50,125 nt of DNA from the NCBI GenBank assembly GCA_964411125.1, contig CAYPJU010000044.1, positions 1-50,125 of the forward strand, given 5' to 3'. This DNA is from JBFIHF01 sp964411125 (GTDB lineage: Bacteria > Myxococcota_A > Bradymonadia > Bradymonadales > Bradymonadaceae). Both the position numbers and the translations under genes were made by a program. The notes below the pieces were generated by a model. It saw only the letters and a program-made list of their open reading frames with translations, was not told the DNA's origin and searched no databases. Positions 1-9,300 of this stretch are shown here, one piece after another. How positions within the stretch are numbered: the stretch's first letter is position 1; the number at the start of each line of letters is the position of its first letter.

Positions 1-33
1 TTTCCCTCTCCGCTCTCCGGTCTCCGCTTTCCC
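1..33 (-). repeat. Heptanucleotide simple repeat, AGCGG core (locus 1)
   Basis: Read on the minus strand, positions 28 to 8 are three consecutive heptamers, AGCGGAG, ACCGGAG and AGCGGAG, with purine-rich flanks. It lies downstream of ttcA in the sense of that gene, about 55 bases past its stop. It may continue beyond the window edge. Two other loci near 46.0 kb and 47.4 kb carry heptamers with the same core. Confidence 0.6.
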
Positions 34-64
34 TTCACATGGAGGCGCCACGGACAACCGTGAC

Positions 65-85
65 GCCCCGCTGCTCCGACGGGGC
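65..85 (-). other. GC-rich stem-loop at the 3' end of ttcA
   Basis: GCCCCG (65-70) pairs with CGGGGC (80-85) around a 9-base loop, touching the ttcA stop codon. No T-tract follows on the minus strand, so a classical intrinsic terminator is not shown. It may be a weak or Rho-assisted 3' structure. Confidence 0.35.
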
Positions 86-825
86 TAGGCGTCGTAGAGA
101 GCAGCTCGCACCGAGGCGTGAACGTCGCTGTCGAGCCCCGCGAACTCCGCCACTAGCCGCTTGATGTCGCGACGCCGGGACTTCGGCGTGTCATCGCAAA
201 CCGGGCAGGCGACCGTGGGGACCTCGTGCCGCTCCGCCCAGTCGGCAATCTTCCGCTCCTCCACCAGCACCAACGGCCGAATGGTCGCGACCTCTCCCGA
301 GGCCGTCGGCGTGACCGGCTTCAACGGCTCGAGGCGCCGGCCGTAGAGCAGGTTGAGGAAGAATGTCTCGATCGCGTCGTCCAGGTGATGACCGAGCGCC
401 AGCCGATCCCATCCGTTCTCCACGCACCAGTCGTTGAGCACCCCCCGCCGCAGCCGGCCGCAGATTGCGCACGGGATCTGCCCGGGGCGAAGCTTCGCCT
501 GAACGATCGAGTGAGTGTCGCGGCTGACGACCACGCACGGGATCTGCAGAAGGTCGAGGGCCGCTTCGAACCGCTCGCGGTCGAACCCCGGCTGGTTCTG
601 GTCGAGGTGCACGCCGGTCCACTCGAACGAGAAATCGTCGCGGCGGGACAGCTCCGCGAAGACCATCGCCAGAAGCAAGCTGTCCTTGCCCCCCGACAAT
701 CCCACCGCGACCCGCGATCCGTCCGGCAACATGTCGAAGTCGCGCAGCGCGCGTACCGCGAGCTCCAGTACGGGTGCAGATGGACGGTAGTTTGGGTTCG
801 GGATGTCGTCGAAAATCGCGCTCAT
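85..825 (-). CDS. ttcA: tRNA 2-thiocytidine biosynthesis protein TtcA
   Basis: PP-loop ATPase of the TtcA/TtuA group, which adenylates and thiolates tRNA (C32 in TtcA) in the cytoplasm with an Fe-S cluster. Visible motifs, numbered from an in-frame GTG 12 bases upstream, are the PP-loop SGGKDS at residues 48-53, CxxC at Cys123/Cys126 (CAICGRLRR), GHHLDD at 149-154 and a second CxxC at Cys211/Cys214. This is the usual TtcA arrangement, and the length of 246 residues is normal though slightly short. ATG at 825 is preferred over the GTG at 837 because GGAGAG lies just upstream of the ATG. The gene is separated from its neighbours and has no obvious operon partner. The family is certain; the exact tRNA position modified is inferred from the family. 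Confidence 0.88.
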   Translation of the reverse strand: MSAIFDDIPNPNYRPSAPVLELAVRALRDFDMLPDGSRVAVGLSGGKDSLLLAMVFAELSRRDDFSFEWTGVHLDQNQPGFDRERFEAALDLLQIPCVVVSRDTHSIVQAKLRPGQIPCAICGRLRRGVLNDWCVENGWDRLALGHHLDDAIETFFLNLLYGRRLEPLKPVTPTASGEVATIRPLVLVEERKIADWAERHEVPTVACPVCDDTPKSRRRDIKRLVAEFAGLDSDVHASVRAALYDA

Positions 826-889
826 TCGGCTCTCCACTGGGAGGCGCGCACGATAGCGATCCCCTCCGCAATTTCAACGAGGAGCCGCA

Positions 890-1141
890 TCAGACCGGAC
901 GGTAAGTCGTGTCCATCGGCAGGCGCGTGGTTCCGGGAGAAGCTGGCTCGTCCCTCAAGACCAACCCCACGCCGGGGATCTCTGACACGTCGCCATCCTC
1001 GGGGACGAATTCGTCCAGAATCTGAACGATCTGGGGCTCCGAAACAGGCTCCGGTTCGAATGCTCGGGGCGGCGGGAACCCTCCGATTGCGGAACCCGCC
1101 ACGCAGAGCAACCATCCGATCCATTTCCAGACTCTCAGCAC
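890..1141 (-). CDS. Small putative exported protein
   Basis: An 83-residue frame with a hydrophobic N-terminus (about residues 5-20, WIGWLLCVAGSA) that could be a signal peptide or a lipobox ending at Cys13, followed by a Pro- and acid-rich tail. The only usable start is GTG at 1141, since the nearby ATG is in another frame and stops at once. It lies divergently from kinase 1, with 140 bases between them, and downstream of no obvious partner. I do not recognise the family. The signal-like N-terminus is the main argument that it is real. Confidence 0.4.
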   Translation of the reverse strand: MLRVWKWIGWLLCVAGSAIGGFPPPRAFEPEPVSEPQIVQILDEFVPEDGDVSEIPGVGLVLRDEPASPGTTRLPMDTTYRPV

Positions 1142-1281
1142 ATGAAGACTCGCGCAGGACTCGTGCTCCGACGAAACTCACCCCACCCTCGCCGCTATTC
1201 CTCGACGGTTTCGCGGATTCGGTCCACTTCGTAGGGGTCCACCTTGTTCTTACATGATCGCGAATGTGGTAGAGCAGAAGC

Positions 1282-3450
1282 ATGGCGAACGTGGGAGTGG
1301 GCTCACTGGTAGCCGACCGTTATCGAGTCGAGAAGGTCATCGGCGCGGGGGGATACGGTCGGGTGTACCTGTCCGTCGACGAAAGGATGGGCCGGCGCGT
1401 GGCGCTGAAGGTCCTCTACGACGCCGACTCCGACTCGGCCGCGCAGGCTCGGTTCGACCTCGAGGCGAAGGTCCTCGGACAGCTCCAGAGCCCCCACATC
1501 GTACGCCTCTTCGACTACGGCCGACTCCCCGACGGTAGCGCTTTCCTGGTGTCCGAGTTTCTCGACGGGCGCTCCCTCCGAGAGATCCTCGACGAAGAAT
1601 GGGCCCTCGCTGAGGGGAGGGTGGTCCGCATCCTGGCTCAACTGCTCGAAGCGCTCGCGCTGGCGCACCAGGCAGAGGTCCTGCATCGCGACCTCAAGCC
1701 CGCGAACATCATGCTGCGCAATGGGGCCGACGGCAGGGAGCGAGCAACGCTCATCGATTTCGGAATCGCCCGCGTTGCGGCTCTGCCGGGCAACCGGATC
1801 ACCGCGGCGAACCGAATCGTCGGGACGGTGCGTTACATGTCGCCCGAACAGATGTTCGGGGAACCCCTCACGCCAGCCTCCGATCTATATTCGCTCGGGC
1901 TCCTCACGATCGAGCTCCTCACCGGTCAGCCGTTTTTCACGTCCTCCGACCCGGCCGAGGTTGCAAGATTCCACGCCGAGAAACGCTCACCTTCGGCGCC
2001 CTCCCACGAGGAGATCCAGATCTCCCCGGAGTTCCGTTCTTTTCTGGAACGACTCACTGCCGCCGACCCGCAGAGCCGCACAGCCCCGGCGTCGAAGGCG
2101 CTCGAGGAGCTCCAACCGCTCCTCGACAGTCACGAGAGGCGACGCCCCAAAGCGCGGACCCTCGTAGAGGGGGCGAAACGAGTGAGCGGCATCTGGAGAA
2201 AGAACGTCTCGGACGCGGAGTTCTTGGCGTCGCTCCAGACCCATGGGTCGCGGGGGTCACTGCGGCGAGTCGTCGGGGGAGGCGTCATACTCTCCATCGC
2301 GTGCATCGCCGCTCTCTCTGCCTGGCTGCAGGCGCCTGACCCCACCCACGTGCCTCCCCGTCGGCCGAGCGTCATGGTTTCGGCACCTCCGCCTGTGTTC
2401 GACTTCCAGAGCACCGAGACCGTTCAAGAGCGAGTCGTCCTCGACGCCGTGCTCAAGGCCGAGCTGGCAGCTCGAAGGTGTGTGCCCCCTGAGCCGGGCG
2501 ATCCCCTCCCCTACGGTTTCCTCCAGGGCGAAGTCGTCGGGGGCCCCGAACGCCCCATCATCGTTCCGGCGGGAGGTTCCACGGATTGGCTCTCGAACGT
2601 TGGAGAGCCACCGGCTTTCAACCTGATCCAGGGATCGTTGGGCCGAGCACCGCGAGATTTCAACGGCCTGAAGCGCCGATTCTGTCTGGCGGGTCTTCAC
2701 TCCGTCTTCGCGCTCGTACCCTCGTTTCCCTGGGACCACGGGCCCACCTCGGAACACTCGATGGTCACGCTGCACATCGTCGAAGAACCAAACCATCCCG
2801 TCGACTTCACCCACCCCAGAGTCGTGGCCGTGCTCCCCTCCGAGACGAGACGGGCAGGGACGACCAGGCTCGTCGACGGCCGGTTGGTGCGGTCGGCTTC
2901 GCGGATCGACTTCGACCCATCGAGCTGGGTGGCACCTGCTTCTCTCCCGCGCCAAAGTCGGAGGTTCGCTCGAAAAGACGAGACCCCTTCGTCCAGAACT
3001 GGCTACCGGAACCGTACACCCTCCCCCTTCGACCCGACGGGGACACTCTCGCGTCGCCCTCCTGGGGAGCCGCCCCACCCCTACGACGAGCGCCTCATCC
3101 CGCGTCAGCCCCGCCTCGATCACCCCGCCATCGTCATCTGGTGGGGCGATGGCGTTCCCCATGCAAAGCACGAACTCCCCGATGCCCTCGGCTGCGACGG
3201 CCGATTGCCCCCGCTCAGAGTCAGCAGCACGGTGGAAGTTTCGCCGGACACCTCGAAGGCGGGCGAGGCACACCAGCTCACCTGCGAGAGGTGGTCGTGC
3301 CGAGCGGAAGCAGTCGTATGCAGCGTAGTTCGTGACGCTCCGGCCAACGGCTGGCTCGACCTGCGAAAGGTCGGGCCACCACCCCGTCCCTCGGATGCTC
3401 TCATCGCCGAGACGATACGTCAGATGATGACCGAGTCGCCTTTCGACTAG
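1282..3450 (+). CDS. Transmembrane Ser/Thr protein kinase (Hanks type), kinase 1
   Basis: The cytoplasmic N-terminal kinase domain, about residues 14-280, has the glycine loop GAGGYG (21-26), the ATP lysine Lys43 (VALKVL), Glu61, the catalytic HRDLKPAN (135-142, Asp137) and DFG (159-161), so it should be catalytically active. A single membrane helix lies near residues 330-352. The roughly 370-residue C-terminal part would then be periplasmic. It is Pro/Arg-rich with a few Cys near the end, and I match it to no known sensor domain. The layout is typical of myxobacterial receptor-like kinases: an external input modulates phosphorylation of unknown cytoplasmic targets. The ATG at 1282 fits the domain start. 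Neighbours give no clue to the substrate. The middle of the ectodomain (about 535-600) is compositionally odd, and a sequencing frameshift cannot be ruled out. Confidence 0.85.
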   Translation: MANVGVGSLVADRYRVEKVIGAGGYGRVYLSVDERMGRRVALKVLYDADSDSAAQARFDLEAKVLGQLQSPHIVRLFDYGRLPDGSAFLVSEFLDGRSLREILDEEWALAEGRVVRILAQLLEALALAHQAEVLHRDLKPANIMLRNGADGRERATLIDFGIARVAALPGNRITAANRIVGTVRYMSPEQMFGEPLTPASDLYSLGLLTIELLTGQPFFTSSDPAEVARFHAEKRSPSAPSHEEIQISPEFRSFLERLTAADPQSRTAPASKALEELQPLLDSHERRRPKARTLVEGAKRVSGIWRKNVSDAEFLASLQTHGSRGSLRRVVGGGVILSIACIAALSAWLQAPDPTHVPPRRPSVMVSAPPPVFDFQSTETVQERVVLDAVLKAELAARRCVPPEPGDPLPYGFLQGEVVGGPERPIIVPAGGSTDWLSNVGEPPAFNLIQGSLGRAPRDFNGLKRRFCLAGLHSVFALVPSFPWDHGPTSEHSMVTLHIVEEPNHPVDFTHPRVVAVLPSETRRAGTTRLVDGRLVRSASRIDFDPSSWVAPASLPRQSRRFARKDETPSSRTGYRNRTPSPFDPTGTLSRRPPGEPPHPYDERLIPRQPRLDHPAIVIWWGDGVPHAKHELPDALGCDGRLPPLRVSSTVEVSPDTSKAGEAHQLTCERWSCRAEAVVCSVVRDAPANGWLDLRKVGPPPRPSDALIAETIRQMMTESPFD

Positions 3451-3490
3451 TTTCGAAAGGTGGCTCCGATGGTCGCCGCTACGGAAACGG

Positions 3491-4597
3491 TCAATCGGCG
3501 CTCGTCTGCCGGACGTCCTCCACCAGGAACTGTCCCGGCGCGAGGACGCGAAGCTCGTCGGACCGCCCCGCCTCCTCGGCGAGTTGCACGATGAGTTCCA
3601 CGCCCAGATTGAGCGGTTCGTCGGTCAGATCGTAGGTCCCCCAGTGCATCGGAACGAACGTGGGCGCACCGAGCTCCTCGTACCCCCGCCACGCGTCTGC
3701 GGGGTTCATGTGCTGAGTGCGCATGAACCACCTGGGTTCGAACGCCCCGACCGGGAGCATCGCGACGTCGACCTCGAAGAGCTCCGAGAGGACCTCGAAG
3801 ATCCCGCAGTACCCCGTGTCGCCGGTGTGATACATCGTCGAGGACCCGCGCCAGACCCAACCTCCCCACAGCGCCCGGTTCTGGTCGAAAGCGCCCCGCC
3901 GATGCCAGTGCTGGGCCGGCACGAAGATCGCCTCGACCCCACCGACCTCCACCTTCTGCCACCAGTCGAGCTCCGTGACTTCGCAACCCCGCGGCAGGTA
4001 CCTCGCCTGGCCGACCGGGACGACGAACTGCGCCGACGGGTTGGCGGACGCCACCGCCCGAAGCGTCTGCACGTCGAGGTGATCGTAGTGGCCGTGGGTC
4101 AGGAAGACCGCGTCGACCGATGGCAGCTCGCCGACGTCGTATGGTTCTGGCGCGAAACGAGTCACGAACGCCCCGACCCGCCCCACCACCGGGTCGACGA
4201 GAAAGCGCACGCCGTCGAGCTCGAGCAAAAAGCTCGCGTGACCGAGCCACAGGACCTTGCGCGCCGCGGACGAAGCCCGGAAAGCGTCGAGGCCGTCACG
4301 CCGACACGCCACCGGCTTCTCGCTCCCCTTCTCGTCCTTCCACGGGTTCCTGGACGTCTGCCATTTCAGCATCTCCCCGAAACCCGGCATCTCTCGATCG
4401 TTCCAGGGGTTGAAGTATACCCCGCCCCGCACGTGCTCGGCGAAGAACTCCGGAAACCTCGCCCGAACGGCGGCTGTGACCTCGAAATCGGCTACTTGCA
4501 ACAGGTCCTCCTGCACTCGCCTCGTGTTCCGCTGCAGCGAGTCGCCTGGCGCCGCCGTCCTCCCGACGGCAGCCCTCGTCCGAAAGTAGCACACCAC
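3491..4597 (-). CDS. MBL-fold metal-dependent hydrolase (NAPE-PLD/UlaG-like)
   Basis: Metallo-beta-lactamase fold hydrolase. It shows the family lead-in FNPWNDREMPG near residue 62, the strand WLGHASFLLELDG, the metal motif THGHYDHLD near residue 168 (HxHxDH), a later GDTGY and a C-terminal MHWGTYDL, the order seen in the NAPE-PLD/RomA-like branch. Members cleave phosphodiester or lactone-type substrates and several are membrane-associated; the substrate here is unknown. There is no signal peptide, so it is probably cytoplasmic. The frame opens at ATG 4597, but the first 30 or so residues look non-conserved and an internal start is possible. It is divergent from the aldolase-like gene, with 44 bases between them. 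Confidence 0.78.
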   Translation of the reverse strand: MVCYFRTRAAVGRTAAPGDSLQRNTRRVQEDLLQVADFEVTAAVRARFPEFFAEHVRGGVYFNPWNDREMPGFGEMLKWQTSRNPWKDEKGSEKPVACRRDGLDAFRASSAARKVLWLGHASFLLELDGVRFLVDPVVGRVGAFVTRFAPEPYDVGELPSVDAVFLTHGHYDHLDVQTLRAVASANPSAQFVVPVGQARYLPRGCEVTELDWWQKVEVGGVEAIFVPAQHWHRRGAFDQNRALWGGWVWRGSSTMYHTGDTGYCGIFEVLSELFEVDVAMLPVGAFEPRWFMRTQHMNPADAWRGYEELGAPTFVPMHWGTYDLTDEPLNLGVELIVQLAEEAGRSDELRVLAPGQFLVEDVRQTSAD

Positions 4598-4641
4598 GCG
4601 GTCGGCCGGGACTCCTCCCGCGGGTTGACGCGCGCCGCGCG

Positions 4642-5274
4642 ATGACCGATCCCACTGCGATGCAGGAAGGCGTCATCCAATACCGGCTGGAGCACTCCGG
4701 CGTCGGGCTCGACCGCGCCGAACGCACGTCCGCCGAAGCGCTCTCCGGGTGGCGCTCCGTCCTTCGGGACACGGCCCTGCTCGGAGAAGACCCCGCCCGT
4801 TACGGGGGACTCGGGTACGGTAACCTCTCCCATCGTGTCGGCGCGCGCTCACTCCCACGCGGACGACGCCGCTTCGTGATCACCGGCACCCAGACCTCCG
4901 GCGTCCCCGAGCTCGGCCCCGACGGGTACGCATGCGTCGATTCGTGGAACGCCGCGAAGTTCGAGCTACGCAGCCACGGCCTCGTACGACCGTCGAGCGA
5001 AGCGATCACGCACGCCACCATCTACGATCAGGGTCCCCACGTCGCGGTCGTCCTCCACGTCCATTCCCCCGCGGTCTGGACGCGCGCCTCGCATCTGAAG
5101 CTCCCCGTCACACCCGCCGGCGTCGACTACGGCACCCCGGCGATGGCAGATGCTGTCGCGAACCTTTTCCGATCCGGACGAGTCTGGGAGGTGGGAGCGT
5201 TCGCGATGCTCGGCCACCACGACGGGGTCGTCGCGTTCGGACGGGACGTCGACGAGGCAGCGATTCGACTGATG
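4642..5274 (+). CDS. Class II aldolase/adducin family protein, 3' end lost in assembly gap
   Basis: The first 211 residues of a class II aldolase/adducin-type protein are present. Visible signs are GLGYGNLSHR early, VITGTQTSG (phosphate-binding region), PSSEAITH (acidic catalytic residue) and the zinc-binding LHVHSPAVW (HxH), as in L-fuculose- and L-ribulose-phosphate aldolase relatives. The frame then runs into 100 N. The continuation after the gap happens to stay open to 5418, but a run of exactly 100 N is a placeholder of unknown length, so the true C-terminus cannot be given. The enzymatic substrate is not predictable. It lies divergently beside the MBL hydrolase. Confidence 0.72.
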
Positions 5275-5374
5275 NNNNNNNNNNNNNNNNNNNNNNNNNN
5301 NNNNNNNNNNNNNNNNNNNNNNNNNNNNNNNNNNNNNNNNNNNNNNNNNNNNNNNNNNNNNNNNNNNNNNNNNN
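5275..5374. other. Assembly gap (100 N)
   Basis: One hundred consecutive N, the conventional filler for a scaffold gap of unknown size. The bases on each side may not be neighbours in the genome at this distance, so reading frames that cross it are not meaningful. Confidence 0.98.
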
Positions 5375-5448
5375 CCGTGACCAGACCGTTTCTCCACCTC
5401 ACCGTGCTTTCCAGCTGACATCAGCCTTTGGGTGACGATACTCGCCGC

Positions 5449-6234
5449 ATGCCAACCGTCTACCACATCCCAGTTTGCCCGTTCTGCCAGCGCCTCGAGG
5501 TCCTCCTCGCCATCAAAGGGGAGGAAGAAGCCGTCGAATTCAGCGTGGTGGACATCACGAAACCGAGAGATCCCGAGCTGCTCGCGAAGACGCGGGGCCA
5601 TACGGCGCTCCCCGTCCTCGAGACCGACGATGGAGAGATCCTGCGCGAGAGCCTCGTGCTCATGCGTTATCTCGACCACATCATCGGAGCTCCCGTCGCC
5701 CGCCGGGATCCCTTCGAATACGCCGTGGAACAGATGTTCGTCTCGATGGAGTCGGGGATCGTGAACGCAGGCTACGGTCTCGTGATGAACCAGGACCCCG
5801 ACCGTCGCGAAGCACTCCACGAGAAGCTCCGAGCGGAGTATCGAAAGCTCGGCGAGTATCTGGAGTATCGAAACCCAGGCGGGCTGTGGCTCTTCGACGA
5901 GTTCGGCTACGCAGAAGCCGTCTACGCTCCGATGTTCCAGCGGTTCTGGTTCGTCGAATACTACGAGGACTTCGAACTCCCCGACGAGCCCGAGTACGAC
6001 CGGGTGCGGCGCTGGCAGGACGCCTGTAGAGAGCACCCGGCCACCGCGCAGACCAGCCGCGAAGAGATCGTGAAGCTATACTACGACTATGCGAAGGGAG
6101 CCGGAAACGGAGCGCTCGTGGAAGGACGTCAACGCTCCAGCTTCGTCTTCGAGCCACATTGGTCCCAGCGTCCCTGGCCCCCGGCCGACAAGTACGGCAC
6201 CTCGGCGACCGACGAGGAGCTCGCGCTCCTCTGA
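5449..6234 (+). CDS. Glutathione S-transferase family protein
   Basis: A 261-residue GST-fold protein. The thioredoxin-like N-terminal domain has a redox-type active site CPFC (Cys10-Pro-Phe-Cys13) like glutaredoxins and omega/beta class GSTs. The glutathione-binding ALPVLETDDG with cis-Pro comes next, then the ES residues of ILRESLVLMRYL, and the rest is an alpha-helical C-terminal domain. It is probably a cytoplasmic thiol transferase or detoxification enzyme. The ATG at 5449 is chosen because the fold starts directly after it; the in-frame TTG at 5428 adds only eight poorly supported residues and lies closer to the gap. The tail beyond residue 220 is longer than in most GSTs and has no recognised domain. 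Confidence 0.82.
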   Translation: MPTVYHIPVCPFCQRLEVLLAIKGEEEAVEFSVVDITKPRDPELLAKTRGHTALPVLETDDGEILRESLVLMRYLDHIIGAPVARRDPFEYAVEQMFVSMESGIVNAGYGLVMNQDPDRREALHEKLRAEYRKLGEYLEYRNPGGLWLFDEFGYAEAVYAPMFQRFWFVEYYEDFELPDEPEYDRVRRWQDACREHPATAQTSREEIVKLYYDYAKGAGNGALVEGRQRSSFVFEPHWSQRPWPPADKYGTSATDEELALL

Positions 6235-6361
6235 GTGGCACGGGGCTCTTTTCTCGCGCGCAGCCGGCGACGGAAGGCCGCCCCACGGTAGGCGATCTTC
6301 GTCCGATCCAAATCGCTGCTGATTCGTAGTAGTATGCTGCACGCCAACCGCGGAGCGTACG

Positions 6362-9300
6362 ATGCGAATCCTCCCACGACACCTTGCACCACTGTTGTTC
6401 TGTGCGCTGATCGCCTGCGACGACGACGCGGGAAATGAGGCCGCTGTTTCGTCCGCAGACAGACCCGCCGTCCAGCCACAGTCGGACTGGGTCGGCTCCG
6501 TGAGCGAAGTCTACGCCGTCGACGGCGCGAAGGTGGACGCGAAGTTCCCCGGCGCCGACGACTTTTCGCCGGTGCGAGCGCGACAGCCGCTCCCACCCGG
6601 CACGGTGCTCCAGACCGTCCAGGGGCAACGAGCCGAGGTTCGCGTGCCCGAGGGGACGATCATCCTCGGCGGCTCCACCGTCGTGACACTAGGAGAAGGT
6701 TCCATCGAGATTCGGCAGGGCCGCGCAGTGTTCCGCGGACGAGAAGGCGAAGTTCAGGCGAAGCTCGGAGGCGGCTCCGCCACTTTGAGCGCTCCTCAGG
6801 GTCGCCTCGAAGCCCTCCTGCAGGTCCGAGGCGACCGCGGCGAGGTTCGAATCGCGAGCGGGGTCGCTACGGCGGGAGGGGTGAAGGCGACCTCCGGGGA
6901 CCGACTCATCGTCTCGGGAGGCGAGTTCAAAGCCGCGCCCGCCGACGACATCGGTCGCGCCTTCGACTGGGCCAACCTCGGAGTCGAGGAAGACCCGTGG
7001 AACTCCCCCGGGATCGGCACGTTCGAGATCGTCGGCAGCCGCGGGCGCAGGCTCGAGCTCGCTTCCCACCGGGTCGCCGTCGAGCTGCGCGGCCCCGTCG
7101 CTACCACCCAGATCACCGAGACGTTCTCGAACAAGGCCGATGAAGAGAGCACCGCCGCGTTCACCTTCCACATCCCACCGGGCGCCGAAGTCACCCGGGT
7201 ATCGGTCGCCGCCGGAGACGAGATCTACGAGGGAGAGTACCTCCCGGCACGGGAGTCGCGCCCCGAAGACTCCATCGCCACGAAGTGGGGTGAAGCTCCG
7301 GCGAACGAACCCGGGCTCGGCAAACCGATCCGGCTCGGCATCCAACTACCGCCCGGAGCAAACCCCGAGGTCCTCTTACAGTACACCGAACGACTCGAGA
7401 CGACGGGCGACGGATACGAGTACACGCTGCCGATGGCCAACGACACCGGCCGTGACCGCCTCATCGGAACTTTCGAGTTCGAGGCGGCGATCATCGGCCA
7501 CCAGGAGGACGCCGCATTCGACGTCATCGGGTACCCCGTCGAGACGAAGCGCGAGGACCGAGGGGGAGCCTCCAGCACGACCGTCAGCCTCGGAGCCCGC
7601 GACTTCTTCCAACACGGCGACCTCACGATCGAATACGCGTCGGGCGGGGACGAGGTCGCCCGCGCCTACGCCTTCGAGGACTCCGAGGGCTCCCGTCGCG
7701 CGATCGTGACGCTTCGACCGAAGCTGCCCAGCCGCACCCCGAAACCTCGAGACTTCGTCCTCGTGGTGGATCGCTCGGGGAGCATGTCCGAAGAGGCGAT
7801 CGAGCTCAATCGGGGACTCGTCACCGACCTTCTCTACCAGCTCGGCGACGAAGATCGTGCGATGGTCCTCGCCTGCTCCGCGTGGTGCGAAGCGATGGGC
7901 GTCAGCAAGCTCTCGCCGGCGACCACCGCCCTCGCCGACAAAGTCCGAGCTTCGATGAAGTCGCTGGAAGGCTCCGGGGTCACCTATCCGGCCGAGGCAC
8001 TGCGCGTCGTCGCGAAGGTTCTCGAAGAACAAGGCGGCGAGGAGCGAGAGACCCACCTCCTCTTCTTCGGCGACGGCGGCGCCACGCTCGGCGAGATCCG
8101 CCCGCGGGTTCTCGAGGCGATGACGCAAAAACTGCTGCGTCCCTTCACCCCCCGTATCACGATGGTGACGATCGACCGCGACCAGAACCATCAGCTGCTC
8201 GAGGCGATCGCCCGTGGCGGATCGGGTAGCGTCGTGCAGCTCGACCCGACGATGTCGTCGCAGGCGATGGCGCTCGATCTGATCGGTCGACACAGCCGCG
8301 CTCTCCTCGCCGAACCGACGGTCGAGCTCGAAGGGGCGGCGCTCGATTCGGCGGCCCCCGTCTCGCTCTCCGCCGGCGAAGAACTCGTACTCGCGATCAC
8401 CCCCGATCAACCCAAGGCGAGCCTGAAGCTACAAGGGATCCTCGACGGCGAAGCGTGGTCCCAGTCTTACGAGGTCGACCTCGACGGCGCTCCGACGTCC
8501 AAAACCGTCGGTCCGCTGTGGGCTCAGGCCAAGATCCGAAAGCTTCAGCGCGAGGAATCTCCTGACGTGGCGGCGATCGTCGATCTCTCCTCCACCTGGC
8601 GCGTCGATAGCGCATTCACCCGCATGGGGCTCGCCTCTGCCACCCGCGGCGTCGGGTTCGAGGACCACGTGCGCCACAACTTCGAGCTCCCCGTCCGCGA
8701 GCCCATCGATGTCGAGGAGCCCCCCGGAAAGCGCGTTCGAAACAAAGAGTCTGACGAGACCGCACTCCGTGAGAAAGTGGAGAGCTACAAGCGCCAGATC
8801 GCGGCGCGCAAGCGCGAAGCGAAGCAGCGAGACTACGAGCAGGCTCTGAAAGACGGAAAGACCAAGGAGGAGGCCCGAAAGATCGCGGCACGAAAGGAGC
8901 GACGCCGAGAGGCAGAGGCCAAAAAGGAGGGCCCGCCTGGAAAGGCAGGCCCCCTCGGGGGACTGTCGCTCCCCTTCCTCGGCGGAAAGGGGATGGACCA
9001 GCTCGGGGAGGCCGAACGCAAGGTCATCGCCGAACAGGTCTCCGCCCGAACCGGCGACCAGGCCCCCGGAGGAGCCCCGTCCGGCGCGATGGGCGGCATG
9101 ATGGGAGCCGGCGCGATGGGCGCCGGCATGCTCGGGCTACCGGGAGCCTCGGAAGCCGAGGAAGTGAAGGGCCCTCCTCCAAAAATCCTACCCCGCGAGG
9201 CGGCCGCGCCGACCACGTGGGAGATCGAACGCTCCCGCACCCACCAGTCGGACCTCGCTCGCTCTCGGGGCTCACGAGAGGCGCGCGCTCGCGCCATCGC

